From Welwitschia mirabilis (Eukaryota > Gnetophyta > Gnetopsida > Welwitschiales): DNA of 39,852 bases. Below, piece by piece: positions 19,561 to 29,984 of the stretch (its first letter is position 1; each line of letters opens with the position of its first letter). The position numbers and the translations under genes are program-made. The DNA is taken from positions 148,228,299-148,268,150 of the forward strand of contig JBOZIK010000001.1 in the NCBI GenBank assembly GCA_051453625.1. The letters run 5' to 3'. The notes below the pieces were generated by a model. That model had not been told where the DNA came from. It was given only the letters and a program-made list of their open reading frames with translations, and did not search any database.

Positions 19561-20680
19561 ATGAACTTCCCATAAATGAATCTTTTCTAGATGAATATCT
19601 CTTTGTGATTAAGCAACTTTATGCCATCACTTCTACTCATCCCGCTCCTTGGATTTCAAATATTATAGACCTCTACTTGAATGTGAACCTTTTGATTATT
19701 GGGGAATTAACTTTGTAGGCCTGACTACACCACGTTCTCATGATAGAAATTATGTCCTTATAGCTATTGATTATGTTACTAAGTGGATAGAAGTTGTTTC
19801 TAACATAAAAAATGATGCTTGAAACATTTGTAATTTTGTTTGAACTCATATTTTTTAATGTTTTTATTTTCCATAAATTATCATTAGTGATCCGGAAACT
19901 CATCTCATTGACTACCTTTTTCAAAAATTGCTTTTATTTATTAGTGTTAAACATAAAATTACATGTGCTTATCACCCTAAAACTAATTATTAAGATAAAA
20001 ATTCAAATAGAGAAATTAAAAATATGCTAAAAACATTAGTCTCTATTAATAGGAAAACATAGTCCTTTAAACTTAATGATGTTCTTTAGACCTGTTGTAC
20101 TACCTGACATAACTCTCTAAGTTTTTCATCATATGAACTTATGTATGGAAAAATTTGTATTTTTCCAGTTGATTTTTATTATAACTCTTATTGATCCATC
20201 CATCAACTAAACCTTGTTGACTTAAATGAAAATATTAGAACTTGCTTAGTCCAACTTAATCATTTAGATGAAAAATGTACTCATGCTTTACATTATTAAC
20301 TCATTCATGAAGATTAAGTCAAGTTTAAATATAATAAAATATTATTTATAAGCAATTTAAATCAGGTTAACTTGTCCTTTTATATAATACCTAAGTATAC
20401 TTTATATGCAAGAAGTTAACTTTTAAATGGCTAGGTCCTTATCTTATTAACAAAGTATATTCAAATGTATTAGTTAATATCTCTCATCTAAAGACTAGAG
20501 AAATTCAAAAAGTTGATGAACAAAGATTAAGAATTTATGAGTTGTCTTATAATAAAATCTTAAACATGATAGAAGCACTTATTTTGAAAGCACCTCTCAA
20601 TGAGGAGGACTTTCTTTTTCCATCATTTAAATTTCCTCTTAACTCATCCCTTAGTAAACATCATGTTATCACTTGAATAT
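19561..20680 (+). pseudogene. pol (integrase): E2 integrase relic lacking the zinc-binding domain
   Basis: After RNase H, PINESFLDEYLFVI and PWISNI (about 19572-19662) match the linker of Athila-like pol. Within about 15 bases the sequence jumps to CEPFDYWGINFVG (19682-19720), the start of the DDE core. The whole HHCC zinc-binding region, roughly 110 residues in relatives, is missing. The first catalytic Asp is Asn (AAC at 19709); the second is kept in ISDPETH (19889); the Glu position reads Lys (AAA at 19997, in the segment before SNREIK). YELMYGK at about 20138 and the C-terminal LNHLDEK at about 20258 are recognisable. Many TAA/TGA codons sit at Gln/Trp positions. Confidence 0.85.
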
Positions 20681-20689
20681 CTTTAACTT

Positions 20690-22710
20690 AACTTATGTAT
20701 TTACTTATAAAGTTTTCATGATTAGTAATATTTTACTTGGTAATTTTAGATGATAAGATTGGATTTATTCAATCTTCAAACATTCATATCTCAATGAACT
20801 TCATTTTGAAGGAAGATGCATTGGTTCTTTTATTATCTTTTAGTGCTATGAGTAATTGTTTATTTTTTCATGTTCTTACTTTTCTACTCATCTCATTACT
20901 TTAGTTTTATCCTTACAAGTACTTGGTTATGTGTAATATTACTTTAAAAAAAAGTACAGCAAAAGAAAAGTAGAATAAAGACTATGCTATTTCATGTTAT
21001 ATCTTACAATATGGTCATCATGATATTCTACTGCAAGCATACCAGGGAAAATTTTCTTAAGAGGAGCCTTTGGTAGTGTGATATGATAGCTATGGGAACT
21101 TCACTGGGCAGTCAATTGGCTATTCTTTCCAGGTTCTTANNNNNNNNNNNNNNNNNNNNNNNNNNNNNNCATGGTAGAATAACTTATACTTTGAGGCTAC
21201 GAGATTAGTAATGTTCTTGATATCATCAGAGGCATTACTTATTTTTTAGACTTATTTTATTTATTTATTTATAGTTTTTCCACATGATCACTCTACTTTT
21301 TTGGATTCTTTAATGTTGTTTTGATATGGTAGCTTATAAGTTCCTATTTTAATAGCTTTTTATCTTATCATTTCTTATTTAATAAAATTAGACATACTTA
21401 ACCTCATCATAATCATTACCTATTTGAGTGGTACTTTATATGTTTTTACATACTATTATGCATCTTTCATCAAGTGATTTTATGATTGTTGCCAAGGAAA
21501 TTTATTAGGTTAGAATTTAGGGTAAGTAAGAAATCTTCTTTATGTTCCTATTTGGTCATTTTTATTTTGTTTTTCTTTAATTGTTTTATTAGATTTTTTA
21601 AAGTTATTTTTCATACTTTTTTTAGGATAATATTATGGATCTAATCATTTTACAGTTTCTCATTGCTATGTTTCCATAGTTTCTATGAAGGATTACTATT
21701 CTTTTTTTGATAGGTTCTCATGATTTGATGAGTTTCAATTTTTTTTTTTTCCATGAGTTTTAGCACATTTATAGATTTTAAGCATTTTTTCTTTCTATTT
21801 AGTGCACTTTCTTCTATTTTCACACTTTCGTCTCTAAGTCCCTATCCATCATGCACATGTTTTTTGGGTTATTTTTTCACTTTCTACATTCTCTATACTT
21901 TTTTTTTTTTATTTTTTGTGTGTTTGCTTGCTTTTGATTTTTTTTTGTTTTGTCTTTTATCTCTAAATAGCTTATTTGATGACTATTATTCCATGTCAGT
22001 TGTCCTAATAATAGCCAAGATGACACTCCTCCTTTATCTTTTGGTGCAATTCGGGATATCTTGCTTCTCCTAGGGGAGGCCAAGACATCTTTTTAGACTT
22101 TCTTCTATGATTTTGATCATAAATTTTTGAAATAAAAAAGGATAATGTTTTGAGCATTTAGGTTACATATATGTGATGAGTTGTTTGGATTAATTTTCAT
22201 GTTAATTGAATAAAATTTATGAACTTTATCTTGTATGAGTACAGTAGCACACTCACAGAGTTTTCTTGTAGCTATGGTTTAGATCATCTAAAAAGAATGC
22301 TATATTTACTCTTATTCTTTACCCTTATGGATTACACTAATAGACTCAAATGCATCACTCTTTTTAGATTAGCACTACTTAAGTCTGTCACATTTATTCA
22401 TTTTTATTGTTTAGTTATTCATATAAATTATCATTCTTTAAGCTATTAATATTACATTTTATGCTTTTTGTATGTGGATGACATGCATCTATTCTATGGT
22501 GACATGCTTAAGTAGGAGGCTTAGGAATATTTTTAATATTTGTATCAGTTAATTTATTTGTGAAATCTATTCTTACATAATGTAATAGATCTCAATTTAC
22601 ATCTTTCTTGTGATGTTTTATCTTAGACAAATTGGCTCAAAATATAGTTGATCACTTACTTTATTAGGAACTGATAGGGCTAAGTATGAGCCTATGTTGT
22701 AATGCCAATT
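20690..22710. other. E2 3' non-coding region
   Basis: About 2 kb between integrase and the 3' LTR, where some Athila relatives carry an env-like ORF; none is recognisable here. It holds a 30-N gap (21140-21169), a very T-rich tract (about 21540-21960), a GTCAT-type motif at about 21997 (ATGTCAGTTG...AAGATGACA), and CTTCTCCTAGGGGAGG at 22064-22079, a short palindrome with a purine side. The open frame at 21753-22073 is a product of the T-rich tract. Confidence 0.55.
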
Positions 22711-23937
22711 TGTATGAATTTGATGGTGTATTTTGAATGTTTTTACAAGACATTTATAGATGTTTGGATGTAATACTGATGATTATGAACAACTAATAGT
22801 ATGATCATTAAAACATGTGATTCATAGCATATTTAGAGGCTTTTGAGTCTTATTCTAATACTACATACTTTAGAAGAAGGATTCACCTTATATAATATTT
22901 ATTTTTTGTTAAGATTTGAGATGAGAAAGCATGTCATCCCCTATATCATTCCTATAATAAGAAGGACAATAGCACTGTTGACATGGACAAAAGTTGTGAG
23001 GTTGACAATAGGTCCTAAATCTGATAGGTTACCTTTTTACATAGAGTGACATCCCCTTTATCATCTTGATGACAATCAAGACAACAATTGTTTTTCTATG
23101 GTTACAAATATTTATCTTTTTAATGGGGTCATGCGATTCATTTGGCTTATTTAATTTTCTTTTCTGAATTTTAAGGTTGAGCTTCTAGAAATTCAATGTA
23201 AAACTATAAATAACCTTCTCCTCCTTTACTTTTGTTTCCATATTTTGTACCTAATATGCCAGTGATGAATGATTGAAGGATAAGATATTCATCTAATAGC
23301 TATAGAGAGAAGTTCCCTTGGTGTTAGGCTGAGTCTCTTCTATTGAGGTGTTGCTAATTTTTTCTAAGTGGATGTAAGTTTTTATGAATCAATACAATTA
23401 CTCTTTTCCATTCAATTATCTTTATGTCCCTTATGGTTTAAGTTGGCAATAGACTAAGTGATGATTCTATAATTTATTTAGATCATATGAGCAACCTTTA
23501 TTAAGGTTTATTTAGTTATTTTAGATTTACATTGTTTATTTTATTTCTAGTCCACATTGCATTTCATATTCTATTTGGTATATCTCATAGTTTAGATTGA
23601 TTAGGAATAAGTAAAGTACTCTTCTTAATTGATTTGAATTATAGAGAAGCTAGTTATTTTGATATGAGAATAGGAATCCAATAGAATCCATTCCATGTCC
23701 ATTTGCATTTCATCTTCATTTACTTGCTTTACATCTTACTTTGTTATTTACTTTTAGTTATTAAAAGATAAAAAAATTAAAAATACCTTTAAAAATTAAT
23801 TCTCTAACTCTAAGCCTAGTGCCTTCATTAGGATTATGACATTTGAGTGAAGTCTCATCTATACTAGTGTGTGTTTTTCTATAAGTAATTTGATTTATGG
23901 GTTCACATAAAGGACTTCAGGATTACATAAATTGACA
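22711..23937 (+). repeat. 3' LTR of E2 (uninterrupted copy)
   Basis: Begins TGTATGAATT and ends near AAATTGACA. It carries TATAAATA at 23215-23222, two GTCAT-type motifs (about 22936 and 23049), and an extra segment of about 105 bp (23505-23612) relative to the 5' LTR. Because E3 is absent here, the sequence GGTCATGCGATTC (about 23128) records the empty E3 insertion site. The sequence resumes E1 LTR directly after it. Confidence 0.87.
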
Positions 23938-24559
23938 TCGTAATACTTACACTTAGATTCCTCATTTCTTATTTTGAATGCATTGATTATTCTTATGATG
24001 ATTTGAAGATTTATTAAGTAAGGGATCCATCTTAATTATAGAGAACGATTTTGCCTTGTATTGGGCTAGGTATTCTTCATTGAGAAGATTTTGCTTTATA
24101 TATGGATGTGGAAACATTATTATTAATAGATATCATTCTATTTTTTTTAAATATGCTATCTTATGATATGCATATGTTATGTTAGAATTAAGTTAATTAT
24201 ATCAAGTTAATTATAATTTATGATATAGTGTATGAGTGACAACTTGGGTGATAACAAGCTAGTGCACTTGGTTAGTATTTTTATTTAGATTTCATTTATA
24301 TTTTCATCTCATATTCATCTATTACATCATTACATTTTAATTCTCAAGTTATATTAAAAAAATCATTTTAGTTCTATACTTTTTAGTTGAAGTAGTCTTT
24401 TAGCTTACTCTTTACAATTCCTCTCTAGCACATGAAATTTGGGTTAACTCCCATATAATAGAGAGTTTTATGTAAATTTATTCAGAATTATATGTCTAAA
24501 AGATATAATATTTATTAAAAAAGTTATAAATTAATTATATAATTTACACCTTAATACCA
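23938..24559 (+). repeat. 3' LTR of E1, second part (after E2)
   Basis: Aligns with about 690-1298 of the 5' LTR: CTTAGATTCCTCATTTCTTA, then TATATGGATGTGGAAACATT, TATGTTAGAATTAAGTTAA, CAACTTGGGTGATAACAAG and CTAGTGCACTTGGT. Similarity fades near ACACCTTAATACCA. Together with 5674-5918 it rebuilds a complete LTR and shows that E2 landed inside it. Confidence 0.8.
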
Positions 24560-26970
24560 AAAAAGATGAGTTATTAGCAAATAAAGTATCATAAGATTGT
24601 TCCAAAAGTGAAGATGGTTTGTGTTCCTCATTAAGATTTAAATGTTTCTTAAAGGATGAAGACGAAAATTTTGTTAATGGTGAAAGATGTTATTGAAAAA
24701 GGGTTTCTCAAAAGTTGGATGTTATAAATACTTTTGGTTAATGTTCTTTTCCTTATTAAGGTTCTCAATGGATTCTTCCTTATATGTTTGCATAAATGAT
24801 AATGTTGCTTTCATCCTCTTATATATTTTTTCAATGGATTCTATTTTTTCTTCTTTCTTATATATTTGCTTGCTATTAAATGAATGATTACTGTTATTGA
24901 AAGTTTCTAATGCTACTCTAAAACATAATATAAATGCATGCAATTATTCATTCTTTAAGGTGTTTATAACCATAAGTTCCTCTTAGATATTATTGTTTAT
25001 TTTATTGTGGGCTTCTTCATGGATTTCTTTCTCAATTTAAAGGGATATGATTGGATGCTATTACCTATTATTTAAATTTGGGCTTCCATCAATCTTATAA
25101 GACTATCTTCCAAAGAATTTGAAGAGGGTCTTGAAGTGTTAAAATAAGATTTAGAACTAGCTTTTAAAAATTTTTAAAAGGTATCTTTAAAGGGAGGTAA
25201 AGTGAGTTATTAGTTTTATGAGAAGGGGTAATCAAATGATAAATAATATGAAAATAATANNNNNNNNNNNNNNNNNNNNNNNNNNNNNNNNNNNNNNNNN
25301 NNNNNNNNNNNNNNNNNNNNNNNNNNNNNNNNNNNNNNNNNNNNNNNNNNNNNNNNNNNNNNNNNNNNNNNNNNNNNNNNNNNNNNNNNNNNNNNNNNNN
25401 NNNNNNNNNNNNNNNNNNNNNNNNNNNNNNNNNNNNNNNNNNNNNNNNNNNNNNNNNNNNNNNNNNNNNNNNNNNNNNNNNNNNNNNNNNNNNNNNNNNN
25501 NNNNNNNNNNNNNNNNNNNNNNNNNNNNNNNNNNNNNNNNNNNNNNNNNNNNNNNNNNNNNNNNNNNNNNNNNNNNNNNNNNNNNNNNNNNNNNNNNNNN
25601 NNNNNNNNNNNNNNNNNNNNNNNNNNNNNNNNNNNNNNNNNNNNNNNNNNNNNNNNNNNNNNNNNNNNNNNNNNNNNNNNNNNNNNNNNNNNNNNNNNNN
25701 NNNNNNNNNNNNNNNNNNNNNNNNNNNNNNNNNNNNNNNNNNNNNNNNNNNNNNNNNNNNNNNNNNNNNNNNNNNNNNNNNNNNNNNNNNNNNNNNNNNN
25801 NNNNNNNNNNNNNNNNNNNNNNNNNNNNNNNNNNNNNNNNNNNNNNNNNNNNNNNNNNNNNNNNNNNNNNNNNNNNNNNNNNNNNNAAATAATAATGAAG
25901 GATGTGGGTTAAATATTGATAAATGTAAATATGATGATAAAGATAAATATCATAAGGGGTAAAGGTAGGTCAGTATCAAATTTCCTATTAGTTGGAATAA
26001 AAACATTGGAATTTGAAGTTTAAGAAGGTTGATCACTATATGGTTGGGGTTGAGGATACCATTAAAGATCTATTTAGGATAATAAAATTCTCAGATAATT
26101 CATTTATATTAGTTTTAATTCTATAAACTATAGGGATTAGCAAGTTGTAAATTGAAAGGTGTCTAAAATGGATGATAATCCCAACTTATTATTTAAGTTT
26201 AAGAAAAAAATTAATGGTTTAAGTTGAGAGTTCATGTTTACTATACTTTTCTCAGTTTACAAGGAAAACTACAATCATAAAGGGTTTAGAAATTTCATAG
26301 AAGGATTATGTTAAAGATTCATAAAACTTAGAGTAGAAATGCTAGTGGCTTGGGTCAAAGAAGGTAATGGCATAAATCTATTTGAGCAGAAAGTGTAACA
26401 AAAATACAGAGGGGTTATGAAGTTTATAGAAAATGATTTGGGCTATAAGATTTGATAAAAATTTGATAGAAATATAAAAACATCTAAGAATTAAAATTTT
26501 GCAATCTAGAAAATTAACCTAAACATTTTAAATTTTATTAAAAATTTTTAATAAAAATGAAAACAATGATAGAACTAAAAATTTATAGATTTTTACAAAA
26601 ATAAAAAAGACATAAATTACATAAATAAATTATTTTATATTAATTTGGTTCTAGTTGATGATCTTAGATTCAGTTGCACTTGTAGAAAATTCATTAGACC
26701 TATAACTCAAAAATATTAGATATACAAATGATTTTTTAGATATTAAAAAGGATAATCGAATTGAAAAGTTAAACCAATTTAGGTTTTAATAGAAAAGAAC
26801 AAGTACATACCACTAGAAGGAAAATAAAAACAAAAAAAAAGAGAAAATAACTAGTTCAAGTATCACTAAAAAGACAATCAATCCCCACCACTGGAGGAAA
26901 AAAAATCTAACTAAAAACATTACAAGAATAAAATCATTCATTTTTAAAAAAAATACTATCCCAATTTATC
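24560..26970. other. Unassigned AT-rich region with a 627-N gap
   Basis: No retroelement domain recognised. A minus-strand open stretch at 24722-24943 reads a Lys/Glu-rich, coiled-coil-like peptide with two similar pieces (IYKKEEKIESIEK and TYKEESIENLNK). The DNA repeats weakly as TCAATGGATTC units at about 24766 and 24832, so this may be a short repetitive relic rather than a gene. The gap spans 25260-25886. Nothing supportable in 25887-26970. Confidence 0.4.
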
Positions 26971-27499
26971 CCTGATAATGATGAAAAAATCTAATTATAG
27001 CTTTGTAGTGATCTAGATTTATTTAATTTTACACTCAAAGTCATTCTTTCACAAATATATATGAGGTAAACTTAATTAAAGGATACAAAATTATTCTATT
27101 TTACAATAAAAAGTTAAACAAAACTAAGAATTAGAAATTTGAGAGGATAGAAGTGATCTTTGAGTAGTAACATAAGGTAATGAAAATTCTCCAAAGGTCT
27201 AATGATTTACCCAACTCTCCTCCTTCACTCTACTTATTTTTATATCCTAAATCTTAAAGATTAAGTGAGCTCCATCTAAAACATACTAATGCCAAGTTTA
27301 TGTGCAATAATAATGAAATTATTAAATAGACTTAGAATTAGTCCTAATAAAATATTGCTAATGGTAAATTAATATGAAATAACAATTACAGAGTTTAAAC
27401 TAATTCCATAATTTACCCTACCTAAATATTACTAATATCAATTAAATTGTGTAGTACTAATAAAAGGGTTTAAACCAATTCTTATATTAATCTTGAAAG

Positions 27500-28060
27500 A
27501 AATATACATTATATCAATGGATGAGAGGAAGAAAAAGAAGAACTTCTAAACTAGTCTAGGACCATTTTTCATCCAAGAAAGTGTGTTTTAGCCTTCAAGT
27601 ATTTCCCACATTAAGCCAATAAAAAGATATTTACAATGGGCACTCAAGGCCCTTTTATAGATGAGGGAAGAATCAAGGATTTACAACATTATTACATTAT
27701 ATGATGTTATCTTTATGCATTATTTGATAGTTACATAAGGAAGTTTATATAGGGATGATTACATAATAAAGGAGTTACAAATGTTCTTGGCATATAGCCA
27801 CAAAGAAAGATGCTCATATTCTTATGCAAACATGACAATAATATGTCATTTAATTACTAATGATGCTACCAATAGATGTCATGTCATGTATCTTTATCTC
27901 AATCATCCTCAATATGCCACATATCACTATGATGTATCAATTCAAACTTTAGCCATGTTTTACTAGAATTAAGTGTTAAATCTAAGGAAGATGCAAGAAC
28001 TTGATTTTTCCATCATTCTACCTCATAAGGCTAGTGACAGTAGTAGTCTTATCTAGCAGT
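27500..28060 (-). promoter_or_regulatory. Extra LTR-like promoter region within or beside the E4 3' LTR
   Basis: On the minus strand CTATAAAAGGGCC (27646-27660) is followed by TTGAGTGCCC, a strong TATA-type core promoter like those of plant LTRs. No counterpart of this stretch was found in the other E4 LTR. It may be part of a solo LTR or another insertion in the left LTR. The 61-codon plus-strand ORF at 27781 is not credible as a gene. Confidence 0.35.
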
Positions 28061-28264
28061 GTTGGCATTTGATACTGAAAGGTCATAAGGTTTACACAAA
28101 TTGTTAAAAGGTTTCAATTATTCTAAAAATGTTAAAAAAAGTCCATAGTTCAATGCAAAAATGATAAAAATGATAGAAAACATTTATATATGATAAAACC
28201 ATTTATTTAATGTTTTTTCCTATGCTAAAATGATCCATTTTACTTTCTTAGAATGTCAATTTTA

Positions 28265-29066
28265 AATGGAAACATCTATCAAATAAACATCCAGGTTATC
28301 AAGCTAGCATATAAAGGAAAATCACCAAAGTAGATCTTAAAGTAAAAGCATGACTCAGCCAATCCTAAGTATAAAATTGAAAACTTGATATTAAAGTAAT
28401 AAATTAAGAACATATAGTACTTTATTATCATAATAAGCAAAACTTATAATAAAAAAATGTACTCATGTTAAACCAAGAAGCATTATGCTATCTTGGTAGC
28501 TAGCCCATCCCTATGAAAGGATTACAAAGAACGCATAACTAAGTCTTCAATCTTCTTGACATATCACAATGGAAGTTACTTCTTCAAATGAAGTAAGGAA
28601 GGGCATTTATAGGCCTAGATTAGGATTTCTAAGGCCTAATGGGGTATTCTAAATAATTCACAAAATTACATAAAATCAGTATTTAGTCATGGGGCCAAAT
28701 GGAGGGGTTCATTTTAGAAAATATCCGTTGTGCATCTTCTATTTGTAGAAATTATGGAAATGAATTGCATACATTAAGAGAACTAAGAAACATAAGTATG
28801 ATATAGTTTTGCTATAAGAAATCGGCATCGCCATGCTTGTGACTAGTGCTATAATTAAGCATGCTCTACATAGCTCAATATCCTATCATGATACTTCTAA
28901 TATTACATTTAACCTCTAAAATAATAGTGTTTAGGCATATTAGTAGTAAAATAGGCATTTCATGATCTTAAGTAAAAGGAATGCATAAAACTGTCATGAT
29001 GATTAATTAAACTTGATGAAGATGCCTTAATTACGTGATATAAATGTTAATTTTTGAGTGTTATCA
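28265..29066 (-). repeat. E4 3' LTR, conserved core
   Basis: Aligns with 36590-37360. Shared landmarks on the plus strand: TCAAATAAACAT(C/T)CAGGTTAT, AAACCAAGAAGCAT, AGATTAGGATTT, TAGTGTTTAGGCAT and GATTAATTAAACTTG. A minus-strand TATAAATGCCC lies at 28601-28611. The plus-strand end GTTATCA is the TGATAAC start on the minus strand, and AGAGGGTA just outside it (minus strand) is a plausible polypurine tract. Confidence 0.8.
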
Positions 29067-29980
29067 TACCCTCTAGCCAACTCTTTGATATTATTTTAGT
29101 AAAATATATGTTAAAAATTAGATAACATATTAAAAACTTTAAATTAATTTAATTAAATGAGAAGATGAAGAGTGATTTGGAAAAAAATTGACTAATGTAC
29201 ACTAAAATTGTATTTAAGTTAAATGTAGAGCATGAAAAGTAAGTATTTTAAGTGCAAATGTCACTCCCCTCAACCTAAACTAAACTTTTTATTTAAAGTT
29301 CTTAATATATTAAAAATTTAAATGTAAAAGCAGAGAGGAACTAATATGCTTTCACTAATGTGATTTAAAATGAGCTAGAAAAAGAAATAACTAGAAAGAA
29401 AAATGTGCAATGCATGACTACATTAGGAAAGATAAAGTGCAAACTAAAGCAAATAAAAAATAAAACATTAAAACTTTAGATGTAATGTCTTAAAATTATA
29501 AATCTAAAGGATATGGCTACAAAAGCTTAGAAATGACTAAAATAGGATGAAAAGTAAGAAGTATATGTGACGAATTTGAAATGGAAATAAGAAAGATAAT
29601 TCTAATTTAGTCAATTTCTTTAATTTTTTAAATAGATACCTAAGTTCTAAAATCATAGTAAATGTAATTAATGGTGTTTATAAAAAATGGAGATCTGTTT
29701 TTGTAGGATATGATAGTGGTGCTAGTTATGGATGCTAGCGATACCAATTATGTAAATAGTTAGTTATTAATCCTTACTTTTTAGCATTTAACAGACAAAC
29801 TAAGATGTTTAAAATTACATAATAGTTTATACTAAAATATATTTTTTAAAAATATAACTTGACATTGGTTTTCTATAAACTTAAAAGACATTATAATAAA
29901 GTAAGATGTTAGTATAATGTAGCTATTATAATCAAAAGATCCAAATGAAGAAGAGTTTAAGGGAGAAAAGGTATGAAACA
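29067..29980. other. E4 3' non-coding region
   Basis: Lies between the E4 3' LTR and the long relic ORF. AT-rich, with frequent stops in every frame. No gene or structured repeat seen, apart from the possible polypurine tract next to the LTR. Confidence 0.5.
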
Positions 29981-29984
29981 TTCA

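Larger units (their letters stand above)
5919..23937 (+). mobile_element. Ty3/gypsy element E2 (Athila-like), split by copia element E3
   Basis: LTRs lie at 5919-6343 plus 14128-14821 (5', interrupted) and 22711-23937 (3'). Gag, protease, RT, RNase H and integrase relics follow in gypsy order on the plus strand (about 15700-20600), then about 2.1 kb of non-coding sequence. Motifs such as LGRSF after the protease, NPALK before the RT, and YWGI-xF-VG in the integrase match plant Athila/Tat-type gypsy elements. The element is dead, with many stops and altered catalytic residues. It sits inside the 3' LTR of E1. Without E3 its length would be about 10.2 kb. Confidence 0.85.
489..24559 (+). mobile_element. 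Outer LTR retrotransposon E1, class unresolved, split by nested insertions
   Basis: Two diverged direct repeats bound it: 489-1298, and 5674-5918 joined to 23938-24559. The right copy resumes after a gap of about 18 kb that is filled by element E2. Plus orientation is inferred from a TATA-like box in the LTR and a plus-strand relic ORF between the LTRs. The internal part (1299-5673) has no gag, protease, RT or integrase motif that I recognise, so this may be a large non-autonomous element. No convincing primer-binding site or polypurine tract was found. LTR borders are by-eye estimates; the left LTR begins TGTACACATG and ends near CTTCAACA. Confidence 0.65.

Noticed and set aside
19329-19718. 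129-codon ORF as a stand-alone gene
   Set aside because: It is RNase H and linker of E2 pol, ending out of frame in integrase sequence.
21753-22073. 106-codon hydrophobic ORF, looks like a membrane protein
   Set aside because: Very Phe/Leu/Ser-rich because of a T-rich tract in the E2 3' region; no start context, no family resemblance, and the minus strand is also open in part.
22064-22079. CTTCTCCTAGGGGAGG as the E2 polypurine tract
   Set aside because: It lies about 630 bp upstream of the aligned LTR start at 22711; a working PPT should abut the LTR. Kept only as a palindrome note.
25218-25892. 224-codon plus-strand open frame
   Set aside because: Made of the 627-N gap at 25260-25886; fewer than 20 real codons.
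27781-27966. 61-codon plus-strand ORF
   Set aside because: Lies in LTR-like promoter sequence, with the likely transcription unit on the other strand; no similarity recognised.
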